Notes: a model not told the origin generated them from the sequence alone. Positions 49,223 to 58,490 are shown, counted from the stretch's first letter. The stretch: 64,000 bases of DNA from Marinicrinis sediminis (GCF_042685085.1 NZ_JBHUMM010000037.1:1-64000); one strand, 5' to 3'. A program made the numbers and translations.

Positions 49223-50494
49223 TCATTTTATAATCTTTTCGAATTTCTCTACGGTTTCGTCAACGGCCTTCTGTACATCTTCACCTTGTTCCAGTGGCTG
49301 AGTCAGCTTTTCCCAGATCATCGTGTCAATTTCTGCTTGCTGCGGCTGATTGTTGAAGCCTCTGGCCACCTCAGAAGCAGCTCGAATCGTGTCAACGGCA
49401 TAGGCCTTGTCCGGTCTGGCCTCGGCAATAAGATCCAGGGCCGTTTTCGTTGGTGCAGGAACCTTCCACTCATGCATAGCCTGGGTCATATCCACCAGTG
49501 CTTGGGCAGCTACTTCCGGATTTTCGGTTGACTTGGACATCGCTGTGACCCCGATCCAGCTGAATGTTACCTGCTCTGTCCCTTTTGGCGGAACGGCCAT
49601 ACCTACGTTGAATGAAACGGTCTTCTCCAGATCATCTCCGGCACCGCCCATGAACATGCCGACCTTGCCTGTCTTGAACATATCTGCTCCGCCCATGGAA
49701 TCGGCTGTAGCCCGCTCCGGTGCTATGCCGGAAGAGGCAATTCGCTGGTACATCTCCAGACCTTTGATCGCACCTTCTTCACCCAGTACAATATCGCCAT
49801 TTTCGTCAAATGTATCGCCACCATAGGACCACATAAACATCGGCAGCGGCATATTATTCAGCAGCGCGCCCCACTGTCCATCCTTCGTCAGCTTCTCGCC
49901 GGCTGCAATAAATTGCTCCCAAGTCCAATCATTGGCCGGCACCTCTACCCCAGCCTCTTCAAACATATCCTGGTTGAAATAGAGCATGTACGGCTGAGAA
50001 ATCCATGGCAACGCATACGCCTGTTCCTGGTATACACTGACGTTGTAGGCACCGTCAAAATAATCGTCTCGGTTGAATCCGTCGGTCTCCTTCAACAGCT
50101 CATCCAGGGGCTGCAATACACCCAGCTTGGCATACTGCGGAATGTGTTCCTGGGAAAGCCACATGAAATCCGGCGCTTGCTTGCCTGCAATCATCGTTTG
50201 CAGTTTCTGGTAATAGTCAGCGGGAATGCTCTGTATTTCGATCTCATACTGATCAGACTTGGCATTCAAGCCTGAAACGAGTTCTTCAAATTCACTCAAC
50301 TCACCTGCCCCGGCCCATGTCGCGACCTTCAGCTCCACCTTTTCGACTGCCTCTCCCCCGTTATTCGACGTGTTGTCAGAGCTTGCCGATGGTTCTGAAT
50401 TGCCATTGTTCCCTCCACATGCAGCCGCAAAAACAGCCATCATCAAAATCAGTGCCAGAATGAACGATCCTTTTAATGTCTTGTTCGTTTTCAT
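49223..50494 (-). CDS. Sugar-binding lipoprotein of an ABC importer
   Basis: A 423-residue family-1 solute-binding protein. Signal peptide 1-25, lipobox AAAC with Cys26, a Gly/Asn/Ser linker, then the fold with PDFMWLSQEHIPQYAKLGVLQPLDEL, QEQAYALPWISQPYMLYFNQDMFEEAGVEVPANDWTW and KTGKVGMFMGGAGDDL. It delivers oligosaccharides, presumably mannosides given the GH130 neighbour, to the two permeases upstream. No dedicated ATPase is in the operon, so a shared MsmK-type ATPase is likely. Confidence 0.9.
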   Translation of the reverse strand: MKTNKTLKGSFILALILMMAVFAAACGGNNGNSEPSASSDNTSNNGGEAVEKVELKVATWAGAGELSEFEELVSGLNAKSDQYEIEIQSIPADYYQKLQTMIAGKQAPDFMWLSQEHIPQYAKLGVLQPLDELLKETDGFNRDDYFDGAYNVSVYQEQAYALPWISQPYMLYFNQDMFEEAGVEVPANDWTWEQFIAAGEKLTKDGQWGALLNNMPLPMFMWSYGGDTFDENGDIVLGEEGAIKGLEMYQRIASSGIAPERATADSMGGADMFKTGKVGMFMGGAGDDLEKTVSFNVGMAVPPKGTEQVTFSWIGVTAMSKSTENPEVAAQALVDMTQAMHEWKVPAPTKTALDLIAEARPDKAYAVDTIRAASEVARGFNNQPQQAEIDTMIWEKLTQPLEQGEDVQKAVDETVEKFEKIIK

Positions 50495-50529
50495 TTTGAA
50501 CTCCCCTTTACATGGTGTGGGTAATTGAA

Positions 50530-51384
50530 CTATCCTTTGATACCGGTCAACTTGACCCCTTCAACAAAATGCTTCTGTGCGGCAAAAAAGACCACGATCA
50601 CAGGCACGAGCGCCATGATGGAACCGGCCATGAGCGGACCCCATTCTACCTTCATCAGACCTCTAAACATCGCCAGACCGAGCGTAAGTGTAAACTTGTC
50701 CGTCGAGTTCAGGTAGATTAACGGTCCAAGCAGATCATTCCAGCTTCCCTGGAAGGAGAAGATGCCAATGACCATAAGCGCCGGAACAGACAAGGGAAGA
50801 AAGATCCGGTAAAAGATCTTGAAGCTGTTCGCGCCGTCAATGATGGCCGACTCTTCCAGTTCTTTCGGAACCGACATGAAGAACTGTCTCAACAGGAAGA
50901 TAAATACCGGTGATCCGCCAAAAAAGCCAGGTATAATCAAGGGTTTGAAGGAGTCAACCCAACCGATCTCACTAAATCCGATAAACACTGGAATCATCGT
51001 TACTTCTCCGGGAAGCATGATGGTGGACAACACAAGCAGAAACCAGATATTTTTTCCCGGAAATTCAAATCTCGCAAACCCGTAAGCGACAAACGCCGAT
51101 ACGAAGACGTTGGACAGCAGTTGAAATCCGGTAATGATCAGCGTGTTTTTAAAAAGTGTGAAAAAATTGATTTCCTCAATCGCTCGCGTGTAATTCTGCC
51201 AATGAAAGCCGTCCGGCCAAAAGCGGGGCGGAATCTCAAAGATGACGTCTCCCGATTTCAAAGAGGTCGAAATCATCCAGAACAAAGGCAGCAGCGTCGA
51301 GATCGAGAACAGAATCAGCATGATATACAAGAAAGCTTTGCGGAGGCGCCTGAGCTGCGTGATGCTTAAAGATCTACTTGGCAT
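50530..51384 (-). CDS. ABC sugar permease, MalG type
   Basis: A 284-residue permease with six membrane helices and the EAA loop ELEESAIIDGANSFKIFYRIFLPLSVPAL (about 187-215) that contacts the ATPase. It forms the channel with the MalF-type partner, whose 3' end it overlaps by 11 bases. Confidence 0.92.
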   Translation of the reverse strand: MPSRSLSITQLRRLRKAFLYIMLILFSISTLLPLFWMISTSLKSGDVIFEIPPRFWPDGFHWQNYTRAIEEINFFTLFKNTLIITGFQLLSNVFVSAFVAYGFARFEFPGKNIWFLLVLSTIMLPGEVTMIPVFIGFSEIGWVDSFKPLIIPGFFGGSPVFIFLLRQFFMSVPKELEESAIIDGANSFKIFYRIFLPLSVPALMVIGIFSFQGSWNDLLGPLIYLNSTDKFTLTLGLAMFRGLMKVEWGPLMAGSIMALVPVIVVFFAAQKHFVEGVKLTGIKG

Positions 51385-52294
51385 GTCGCACCTCCTTCTT
51401 TCTGCGTTTCTTCTCTTTCTTATTGCTGAATTCGCTTACATAAAACACCCAGGCTGAGGATGTTTTGAATACGAGAAGCGTTAGCAGCAAGATGATGACA
51501 AACAATACCCAGGCCATAGCTGTGGCATAACCCATTTTGAAGTACCGGAAAGCGTTCTCATACAAGTAGACCATATAGAAGCGGCCTTGATTGCCTGCAC
51601 CGCCAATGATATAAGCATCTGTAAATTTCCGCATCGCACCGATAATCCCCATAATGAGATTATAGAAAATGATCGGGGTCAGCATTGGGAATGTGACATT
51701 TTTGAATTTCTGAATGGCGTTTGCCCCGTCGATGTCAGCGGCCTCATACAGGTGGGAAGGGATGTCCTGAAGCCCCGCCAAATACGTCAGCATTCCACCG
51801 CCTGCTCCCCACAGAGCCATGATTAGATAGGAGGGCAGCACCATGTCAGGGTTGCTCAACCAGCCAACAGCTGGAATCCCGAACTTGGACAGGATCAGAT
51901 TCAACAGTCCAAAATCCTTGTCCAAAATCCATTTCCACAGAAGCGCAATCGACACACCAGATACGATCGCCGGCATGTATAGCGCGGTTCGAAAGAAATA
52001 CACCCCTCTTACCTTGCTATTCAGCATAATGGCAATAAACATGGAGGTCGCAATCCCGAGCGGGATGGACAGGATGGCAAACTTCACTGTAATCCATAGC
52101 GAGCTCAAAAAATATTCATCCTGGAACAGGTCTTTGTAATTTTGCAGTCCTACAAATTTCGGTGCATTGAAGGTGTCCCATTCCGTCATCCCCACATAGA
52201 AAGCAAATCCCAGCGGGGCAACCGTAAACATAAAAAAGCCGAGTATCCATGGCAAGATGTAGAGATAGCCTTCGTATTTTCGATACTTGGTCAC
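51374..52294 (-). CDS. ABC sugar permease, MalF type
   Basis: A 306-residue permease, six helices, with the EAA loop SHLYEAADIDGANAIQKFKNVTFPMLTP (about 182-208) and the N-terminal WILGFFMFTVAPLGFAFYVGMTEWD typical of the MalF/UgpA subfamily. First gene of the operon behind the promoter and LacI operator. Confidence 0.92.
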   Translation of the reverse strand: MTKYRKYEGYLYILPWILGFFMFTVAPLGFAFYVGMTEWDTFNAPKFVGLQNYKDLFQDEYFLSSLWITVKFAILSIPLGIATSMFIAIMLNSKVRGVYFFRTALYMPAIVSGVSIALLWKWILDKDFGLLNLILSKFGIPAVGWLSNPDMVLPSYLIMALWGAGGGMLTYLAGLQDIPSHLYEAADIDGANAIQKFKNVTFPMLTPIIFYNLIMGIIGAMRKFTDAYIIGGAGNQGRFYMVYLYENAFRYFKMGYATAMAWVLFVIILLLTLLVFKTSSAWVFYVSEFSNKKEKKRRKKEVRHAK

Positions 52295-52345
52295 GCTCTC
52301 CCCTTCTTTCCCTGACGTTCCTTATGTTGCTTTGATGGCTTAACA

Positions 52346-52363
52346 TTTTGTAACGTTACAAAA
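52346..52363. promoter_or_regulatory. LacI-family operator of the ABC/GH130 operon
   Basis: TTTTGTAACGTTACAAAA, a perfect 18-bp palindrome. It lies just downstream of the expected transcription start, where a bound repressor blocks elongation. The inner 14 bp occur again at 53732-53745 before the lacI-type gene. Confidence 0.85.
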
Positions 52364-52380
52364 CGAATTACTTAATGTGA

Positions 52381-52408
52381 TTATTACATGATTTTTGTGT
52401 GGAGTCAA
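52381..52408 (-). promoter_or_regulatory. Promoter of the ABC/GH130 operon
   Basis: On the minus strand: TTGACT (52403-52408), 16-bp spacer, TAATAA (52381-52386). The operator follows at 52346-52363. Confidence 0.7.
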
Positions 52409-52559
52409 CCTTTTTATTTGATAAACTGACAGGTCTACTGACCGGCCTATAGAAGAGGCTATTCCTGTTCATACAAGCATAGTATAGGCCATATAAATTA
52501 AGCATGACGAATATTTTCAAATCAATGACAAGACATTTCAGTCACGTTACTTATACTTA

Positions 52560-53516
52560 TCATTTCTGTTCAAAGGGCATGAACGGATCTGGCAATGTGA
52601 TACAATGGGCCTCCGCATCACTGATGCCTGCATACAAGTCTGCCCATCCATTCGCATGACGAACCAGTCCACCGCTGAAAACGACATCCTTCAAATCCGA
52701 ACGCTTGGTTGCACCGGGAAGGAAATCACTGCGTTCTGCGATGATCTTCATCTCGGTATATTCACCTGTTTCCGCATGTAAAGCAAACACCATCGGATAA
52801 TAATGCCGGTCCCCTTGCTCATCAAAGCGTGCGATATGGCCAAGCACCCCAATCCAGCCATTGGCCAGCAGGTGAAGCTCATTGGCCCCTCCCCAATCTT
52901 CCGCAAGGAATTGCTTGTCCAGTAGCGGCGCTTCATTGATCTGTTCCATAGACAAATCATCCAGCGAATCCACGATTGTGAAGCCTATCGTGCCTCTCCC
53001 CCCTTTGGTACCTTGCGGACGAGTGAAGACTGCGATGCGTCCACCTGGCAGCTCCAGCATTCGCAAATCCTTCATTCCGTCCGGACCTGTGAAGCATAGG
53101 CGCAGTGAGGTCAAATCTTTTTCTTTGTAAAAAACCGTTCGCCACATGAGTGCATCTGCTTGATCAGGATGAGGAAAGATCTCCACACCTCCAATCACAA
53201 GCTCCCCACCGATGCGGGTATAGAACGGGTCCTGTAAGGTTAACACCGGCGCCTCGTCAATAGGTACCCAGTTGCCATCGGACTGCTGTGAAAAAAACAC
53301 AACTTCGGAATGCTCACTATCCCTTTTCTCCACCCTCCCTGCGATAACCAGCCGGCCAGCTTCATCAAATGGCGCAGAGATGTTATAGACATCCCGCTCT
53401 CCCACGCCGCGGAAAACGAGTTTTCTGGCATTGCGAATCTTTACGATGTTGCCGGATTGCAGATATTGATGATAGAGAGCTTGACATGATTGAATTTCCC
53501 GATTGTCTGTGGACAT
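52560..53516 (-). CDS. DUF1861 family protein, GH130-like propeller
   Basis: About 318 residues. The whole protein follows the DUF1861 pattern: VYNISAPFDEAGRLVIAGRVEKRDSEHSE, LQDPFYTRIGGELVIGGVEIFPHP, GPDGMKDLRMLELPGGRIAVFTRPQG, LAEDWGGANELHLL, LKDVVFSGGLVRH and YAGISDAEAH. This family looks like a beta-propeller related to GH130 and commonly stands next to mannoside genes; its activity is not established to my knowledge. The ATG at 53516 has AGGAGG 7 bases before it. It is divergent from the LacI regulator and has no operator copy of its own near the start. Confidence 0.85.
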   Translation of the reverse strand: MSTDNREIQSCQALYHQYLQSGNIVKIRNARKLVFRGVGERDVYNISAPFDEAGRLVIAGRVEKRDSEHSEVVFFSQQSDGNWVPIDEAPVLTLQDPFYTRIGGELVIGGVEIFPHPDQADALMWRTVFYKEKDLTSLRLCFTGPDGMKDLRMLELPGGRIAVFTRPQGTKGGRGTIGFTIVDSLDDLSMEQINEAPLLDKQFLAEDWGGANELHLLANGWIGVLGHIARFDEQGDRHYYPMVFALHAETGEYTEMKIIAERSDFLPGATKRSDLKDVVFSGGLVRHANGWADLYAGISDAEAHCITLPDPFMPFEQK

Positions 53517-53731
53517 CGTGATACCTCCTGCATCCATTCAATGGAATGGGTTGATTATCGCTAAATTACAAGAAATCATTTGTTTTGTCAATCTATTTGT
53601 CATGATAAATCATGAAAAAAGTCATGCTAAATTCGAGAAAAACACGATAAAAACCAATCTAACTTTCGGTCTCAAATCGTTTAAAATCCTTGCTATGATT
53701 GTATATATATAAAAGTATTGCTTTTTTATTT

Positions 53732-53745
53732 TTGTAACGTTACAA
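53732..53745. promoter_or_regulatory. LacI-family operator before the regulator gene
   Basis: TTGTAACGTTACAA, identical to the inner part of the operator at 52346-52363, 34 bp before the regulator's ATG. It implies autoregulation and possibly control of the divergent DUF1861 gene. Confidence 0.85.
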
Positions 53746-53779
53746 TATTAACAACAAGGCCTATGATGGGGTGTAATGA

Positions 53780-54802
53780 ATGAAAAATAAAGTGACAATG
53801 CAAGATATTGCGGATCAATTGAATATTTCCAAAAACTCCGTTTCGCAAGCCTTGTCCGGGAAGTCCGGCGTCAGCGAGGACACCCGTCAAATCATTATAG
53901 AGACCGCAGACAAGCTTGGCTATGTGTACGGAAAACAAAAAAAGAAACTGTCTACTCTCTACTCCGGCAACATTGGCCTCATTGCCTCTGAATTTGCCTT
54001 TTCAAAAAAGAATTTCTTTGGCGAAATCTATTTAAGCATTGAGAAGGAAACGTCAAAACGCGGCATGCAGCTTCATATCCAGTCCATTGATCAAACGATG
54101 AGAGACCGTCACATCCTTCCGCCATTTATTGAGAATCATTCGGTTGACGGGATTATCGTGCTGTCGCACATCAGTTCCGATTATATCCAGAAAGTACTGG
54201 AGACTGAGATTCCCACCGTCATTATTGATCATCATGAGCCGGGTCTTCAGGCTGACTGCATTCTCACCAACAATCGTTTTGGAGCCTTTGAAGCCATTTC
54301 CCATTTCATTCAGCTCGGTCACCGGGACATCGGGTTTATCGGGAATATCGACTTTTCTCCGAGTTACTATGAACGGATGGAAGGCTTTCGTTTAGCGATG
54401 CATTTGCACAGCCTCCCCGTGAAACCGGAGTGGATGATCACCGATGCCAGGGAAGAGCTCGACTATGTGACGCGAACAGTGGGCGCACTGGATCGCCAGC
54501 CTACAGCCTGGTTCTGTGTCAATGATGGTCTCGGGTTCATGGTTCACTCCACGATGCAGCAGCTCGGGTTCTCCATTCCAGGTGACATCTCCCTGTGCAG
54601 CTATGACAATGGACAGTTGTCGAGAATGACCACACCGCTCATGACCACTATGGATATTGATCTGAATCGGTATGGCACGCTGGCCGCCGAGCGATTATTC
54701 TGGCGCATCGAACACCGCAATGAACCCTATCTGGAAATGCTGCTACCCGCCACCCTGATCAAACGGGACTCTACGGCCCCGGTCTCCGCAGCCGCTGAGT
54801 GA
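53780..54802 (+). CDS. LacI-family transcriptional regulator
   Basis: A 340-residue regulator. The N-terminal LacI helix-turn-helix is VTMQDIADQLNISKNSVSQALSGKSGVSEDTRQ (4-36), with hinge KLGYVYGKQKKKL; the rest is a periplasmic-binding-protein-like ligand domain (GNIGLIASEFAF, DGIIVLSHISS, HRDIGFIGNI, DISLCSYDN). It probably represses the ABC/GH130 genes until an oligosaccharide or its product binds. The DNA-binding helix residues SKNSVSQAL are slightly unlike CcpA (which has SMATVSRVV), consistent with its own operator. Confidence 0.93.
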   Translation: MKNKVTMQDIADQLNISKNSVSQALSGKSGVSEDTRQIIIETADKLGYVYGKQKKKLSTLYSGNIGLIASEFAFSKKNFFGEIYLSIEKETSKRGMQLHIQSIDQTMRDRHILPPFIENHSVDGIIVLSHISSDYIQKVLETEIPTVIIDHHEPGLQADCILTNNRFGAFEAISHFIQLGHRDIGFIGNIDFSPSYYERMEGFRLAMHLHSLPVKPEWMITDAREELDYVTRTVGALDRQPTAWFCVNDGLGFMVHSTMQQLGFSIPGDISLCSYDNGQLSRMTTPLMTTMDIDLNRYGTLAAERLFWRIEHRNEPYLEMLLPATLIKRDSTAPVSAAAE

Positions 54803-54844
54803 ACATCCAAGATAGCTCCCACCACTCCGGTCAAGCTGAAGCAT

Positions 54845-54877
54845 AAAAAAATCCGCTGAACGACGACTTCAGCGGAT
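54845..54877 (-). terminator. Terminator of sigG
   Basis: ATCCGCTGAA (54851-54860) pairs perfectly with TTCAGCGGAT (54868-54877); on the minus strand seven T follow. It sits between sigG and the convergent regulator gene. Confidence 0.9.
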
Positions 54878-54883
54878 CATGTA

Positions 54884-55675
54884 TTATTTTTCAACAGTCT
54901 TTACATGCTTTTGCATTTGCTGGATGGCCGACTTTTCGAGCCGGGAAACCTGAGCTTGGGAGATGCCAATCTCATCCGCGACCTCCATTTGTGTCTTCCC
55001 TTCGAAAAATCGCTTGGACAAAATCATTTTCTCGCGCTGGTTCAGCTTGCGCATCGCTTCACGCAGCGCAATTTCCTCAATCCATGACATATCCTTATTT
55101 TTCTCATCACTGATCTGATCCATGACATAAATCGGATCGCCGCCATCATGATAGATCGGCTCAAATAATGAAACGGGGTCCTGAATCGCATCCAGTGCGA
55201 ACACCACATCCTCCTTGGGAACATTCAGCTCACTGGAGATCTCATAGATCGTTGGCTCCCGGGAATTTCTGTTCGTCAACTGGTCTCTCATCTGCAGAGC
55301 CTTGTACGCGATATCTCGAAGGGAACGGGAAACCCGAATCGGGTTATTGTCCCGCAGGTATCGGCGAATCTCCCCAATAATCATCGGTACGGCATATGTA
55401 GAAAACCGAACATTCTGACTGAGATCAAAATTGTCTATGGCCTTCATCAGGCCGATGCAGCCTACCTGGAACAAATCATCTACAAACTCTCCACGGTTAT
55501 TAAACCGTTGAATCACACTCAGCACCAGTCTCAAATTTCCATTTACAAGCTTCTCTCTCGCTGACAGCTCTTCATGCTGTTGCAGCTGAACAAATAACTC
55601 CCTCATCTCTGCATTGGTGAGAACCGGCAATTTCGAGGTATCCACACCACAGATCTCAACTTTGTTTCGGGTCAT
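54884..55675 (-). CDS. sigG: RNA polymerase sigma factor G, forespore
   Basis: About 263 residues. The start MTRNKVEICGVDTSKLPVL is the signature of sigma-G. Region 2 contains LVLSVIQRFNNRGEFVDDLFQVGCIGLMKAIDNFD and region 4 ends MEVADEIGISQAQVSRLEKSAI. It directs late forespore genes after engulfment. The ATG at 55675 has GGGAGG 10 bases before it. It follows sigE, as usual, 83 bp away. Confidence 0.97.
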   Translation of the reverse strand: MTRNKVEICGVDTSKLPVLTNAEMRELFVQLQQHEELSAREKLVNGNLRLVLSVIQRFNNRGEFVDDLFQVGCIGLMKAIDNFDLSQNVRFSTYAVPMIIGEIRRYLRDNNPIRVSRSLRDIAYKALQMRDQLTNRNSREPTIYEISSELNVPKEDVVFALDAIQDPVSLFEPIYHDGGDPIYVMDQISDEKNKDMSWIEEIALREAMRKLNQREKMILSKRFFEGKTQMEVADEIGISQAQVSRLEKSAIQQMQKHVKTVEK

Positions 55676-55758
55676 TTGCGTATTACCTCCCAAGGTGAAA
55701 CATTACTGTACATTATCCCCCTGGCAGGCTAATTTATTCTTGAATCCCAATCGTACCT

Positions 55759-56481
55759 CTACAGCATTTTATTGAATTCCTTGCGCAAGCGTTTAATAAT
55801 CCGCTTCTCCAGTCTCGAGATATAGGACTGGGAAATCCCTAATAAATCCGCCACATCCTTCTGTGTTTTTTCCTCTCCGTCCACCAATCCGAAGCGCAGT
55901 TCCATAATCGTTCTCTCCCGTTCAGACAGCTTATCCAACGCCTTGAGCAGCAGCTTCTTGTCCACCTGTTCCTCAATATCCCGGTAAATAATATCATTTT
56001 CGGTACCCAGTACATCCGACAGCAGCAGTTCATTTCCGTCCCAGTCAATGTTCAAGGGTTCGTCAAAGGAAACTTCGGTTCTTGTCTTGTTGTTTCGGCG
56101 CAAATACATCAATATCTCATTCTCAATACATCTGGATGCATACGTGGCGAGTTTGATTTTCTTCTCGGGATCAAATGTATTGACCGCCTTGATCAAGCCA
56201 ATCGCACCAATGGAAACGAGATCCTCGATGTTAATGCCCGTATTTTCAAATTTTCGTGCAATATATACGACCAGCCTCAAATTTCGCTCGATCAGCATGG
56301 CACGGATCGCGGAATCCCCGCTGGACAATTTTCCTAGCAAAAACTCCTCTTCTTCTCTCGTAAGCGGAGGAGGAAGCGCCTCACTGCCTCCGATGTAATA
56401 AATCTCTTCACTTTTCAGTCCCAACAAGAACAAAAACCGATAAAATAAAATTTGCAGGTTAAATTTCAACTTCCAGTACAT
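55759..56481 (-). CDS. sigE: Pro-sigma-E, mother-cell sigma factor
   Basis: About 240 residues. The first 25-30 residues (MYWKLKFNLQILFYRFLFLLGLKSEEIYYIGGSEALPPPL) contain the hydrophobic pro-sequence that SpoIIGA removes; the site before YYIGGSEALPPPLT is the usual one. Regions 2 and 4 follow (GINIEDLVSIGAIGLIKAVNTF, DVADLLGISQSYISRLEKRIIKRLRKEF). The ATG at 56481 has AGGAGG 6 bases before it. Confidence 0.97.
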   Translation of the reverse strand: MYWKLKFNLQILFYRFLFLLGLKSEEIYYIGGSEALPPPLTREEEEFLLGKLSSGDSAIRAMLIERNLRLVVYIARKFENTGINIEDLVSIGAIGLIKAVNTFDPEKKIKLATYASRCIENEILMYLRRNNKTRTEVSFDEPLNIDWDGNELLLSDVLGTENDIIYRDIEEQVDKKLLLKALDKLSERERTIMELRFGLVDGEEKTQKDVADLLGISQSYISRLEKRIIKRLRKEFNKML

Positions 56482-56502
56482 ACGCAACCTCCTGTAGTAA
56501 AT

Positions 56503-57444
56503 TTAGCTGATTGATTTCTGCTCTTGCTGTGCACCATCCATTAGGTCTGGATGAATAATTGCCTGAAACACACCTTCTCCGCTGAGCGCCTCTCCCTTCA
56601 AACCCAGCAACACCTTTCGCTGCTCAATCCAGTGTGCTCCCTGTTGAATGCATACCCGTTCCGGCTTGATCGCCAGCAGGAAATCGGTCCCTTTCTGTAC
56701 GCCGCGATAAGGCACAAAACGCAGCTTTTCCCGGTAGGCAAACTCTTCATCCTCCAGCGCATCAAACAACGCCTGCTGCCCCTCCTGAATTCCTCTGCGT
56801 ATCGCATCGGTGCAGATTTCCTCAATGACGCTCCATTCTACGATCATGACCGGGGTGGAAGTGAGCGGATCATACAGCCGATTTCCCGTATCTACAAGTC
56901 CCTTGCAAGTGAATGCATGCGGCCCGATGTGAATCGTCACATCCGATACTAGATGCGTCAGTTTCTGTTTTTTGTCTGTCGCCTGCAATAGCCGCCGATA
57001 AAGGACCAGCAAGACAACCAGCAGTACCATCACCGTAATGAGGCTCATATGAATCGATTCTGTCCCTCCGCCCGATGACGTGAACCAGATGCCGTTCAGC
57101 AGTTCTTTATGAGACTGGGACATATAATAAAGTCCGAATATGCCTCCCGCTGCTACAAAGTTGACCATATAGAACGCCATGAAATTTCGCAGAAAAGACT
57201 GCAAGCTGTGAAAGCCAAACGCCATCCAAAGCATGCACACTGAGAACAGACCTTTTACTGCAAGCGTATACAGGGCAGATAATGCCGGAACAAACATCAT
57301 CACCACATACAGGGCACCCAAGCATGAAGCCAGTCCAATTCTGACCGGTTTGATCTTCAGCTTCTGCATCCAGGCCGTCATAGAGAGGGTGATCGTATCA
57401 ATCAGGACGTTGGTCAAAAATACGATATCAGCGTAGATCACCAT
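56503..57444 (-). CDS. spoIIGA: SpoIIGA, pro-sigma-E processing protease
   Basis: About 313 residues. Five or six membrane helices (1-155) are followed by an aspartic-protease-like domain with catalytic Asp185 in KGLVDTGNRLYDPLTSTPV. As a dimer it cleaves pro-sigma-E when triggered by SpoIIR. The ATG at 57444 has GGAGGGG 10 bases before it. Adjacent to its substrate gene sigE, 21 bp apart. Confidence 0.95.
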   Translation of the reverse strand: MVIYADIVFLTNVLIDTITLSMTAWMQKLKIKPVRIGLASCLGALYVVMMFVPALSALYTLAVKGLFSVCMLWMAFGFHSLQSFLRNFMAFYMVNFVAAGGIFGLYYMSQSHKELLNGIWFTSSGGGTESIHMSLITVMVLLVVLLVLYRRLLQATDKKQKLTHLVSDVTIHIGPHAFTCKGLVDTGNRLYDPLTSTPVMIVEWSVIEEICTDAIRRGIQEGQQALFDALEDEEFAYREKLRFVPYRGVQKGTDFLLAIKPERVCIQQGAHWIEQRKVLLGLKGEALSGEGVFQAIIHPDLMDGAQQEQKSIS

Positions 57445-57620
57445 CTGGCATGCTCCCCTCCACCCGCACAACCTCGACTTGGAACAGGCTGATTCAGCGA
57501 TGAGACTAGTATAAACAACGACCTTCTAGAAGTCTGTCTAAATGTGATAGAGAGAAAACACTAATTTTGTCGAACGCAACCTCCCGATTCGACAGCCGTT
57601 ACCAGCTTCTACAAGCATAA

Positions 57621-57648
57621 AAAAAGCATCCTTCACAGGATGCTTTTT
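57621..57648. terminator. Bidirectional terminator
   Basis: A perfect 11-bp stem AAAAAGCATCC (57621-57631) and GGATGCTTTTT (57638-57648) with A and T runs on both sides. It ends the small XRE gene on the minus strand. Confidence 0.9.
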
Positions 57649-57684
57649 ACGGTTCTGAAGATGAAGAAGTACTCATGACTTCTG

Positions 57685-57897
57685 TCACTTTGCTGGTGTA
57701 TATGCAATAAGATCAGATAGCTTACAGTTAAGGGTGTCACATAGCTTCATACATGTCTCAAGTTTTGTAGTTTCCAGATTCTCTTCTCGATATAATTTAT
57801 TGATCGCATTCCGACTTAAACCAGACAATCTCATTAGTTCAGATATGTCATCGATTCTTTGGTCAGCCATTAACCTTCTGAGATTACATGTGATCAT
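57685..57897 (-). CDS. Small XRE-family transcriptional regulator, 70 aa
   Basis: About 70 residues consisting of one Cro/XRE helix-turn-helix: ITCNLRRLMADQRIDDISELMRLSGLSRNAINKLYREENLETTKLETCMKLCDTLNCKLSDLI. This is the YozG/Xre-like single-domain type common in Firmicutes. The ATG at 57897 has AAGGAG 9 bases before it. It lies in a patch of small unrecognised genes between ftsZ and spoIIGA; its targets are unknown. Confidence 0.8.
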   Translation of the reverse strand: MITCNLRRLMADQRIDDISELMRLSGLSRNAINKLYREENLETTKLETCMKLCDTLNCKLSDLIAYTPAK

Positions 57898-58007
57898 GAG
57901 AGGCTTCTCCTTCCTAGAAATGATCATTTGGCTTCTCTAGTAGAGCCTGAATGGATTGTCTGATTGAGCATCATACTCAAGAATTCAAACAAGAAAACGG
58001 TCCGGTT

Positions 58008-58490
58008 TCAGATTGACTCATCATGCGATGGCAACGTATAAACCGAGGCTAAGTTCTCCATATACATTTCTTTATCAAATTTCAATACTGGTACTTTATC
58101 AAACCAATCCACTTCTCCCCCGCTAGATTCAATTCCATTGTGCCAATCCTCTTTTTGGTGCACCAGCTGACCCATCCTCTTCCAAATCACGTAAGGCCCA
58201 TCCATAAGCACCTCTGCTACGATAACGGTGCATGAAAAATCGCAGTCATCCGGACACATGAGTACAGGCAACAGCTTCATTTGTTTTTCAGACAAGAAGC
58301 AGTCTTGCACAAATTTTGCTTCCTTTTCGTCAACCATCCAATCCAAGATCATCGGAACCAAACCTCGCAATACACGATCCGGATAAAACTCGTCCAGCCA
58401 TGCATCCAATGGCTTCCCATCTATGACAATGACGTCATGCTCTTGATTCACAAATTTACTCTTCAGACTGCGAACTTCTAACTTGTTCAT
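58008..58490 (-). CDS. Hypothetical protein, 160 aa
   Basis: A 160-residue acidic protein, not recognised. It begins with mixed strand/helix pattern (DVIVIDGKPLDAWLDEFYPDRVLRGLVPMILDWM), contains a Cys-rich turn CPDDCDFSCTVIVAEVLMDGPYVIWKRMGQL, and ends EVDWFDKVPVLKFDKEMYMENL. The pattern resembles small immunity- or SMI1-like cytoplasmic proteins, but I cannot name a family. AAAGGAAAA precedes the ATG. Its start overlaps the upstream frame by 35 bases. Confidence 0.65.
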   Translation of the reverse strand: MNKLEVRSLKSKFVNQEHDVIVIDGKPLDAWLDEFYPDRVLRGLVPMILDWMVDEKEAKFVQDCFLSEKQMKLLPVLMCPDDCDFSCTVIVAEVLMDGPYVIWKRMGQLVHQKEDWHNGIESSGGEVDWFDKVPVLKFDKEMYMENLASVYTLPSHDESI

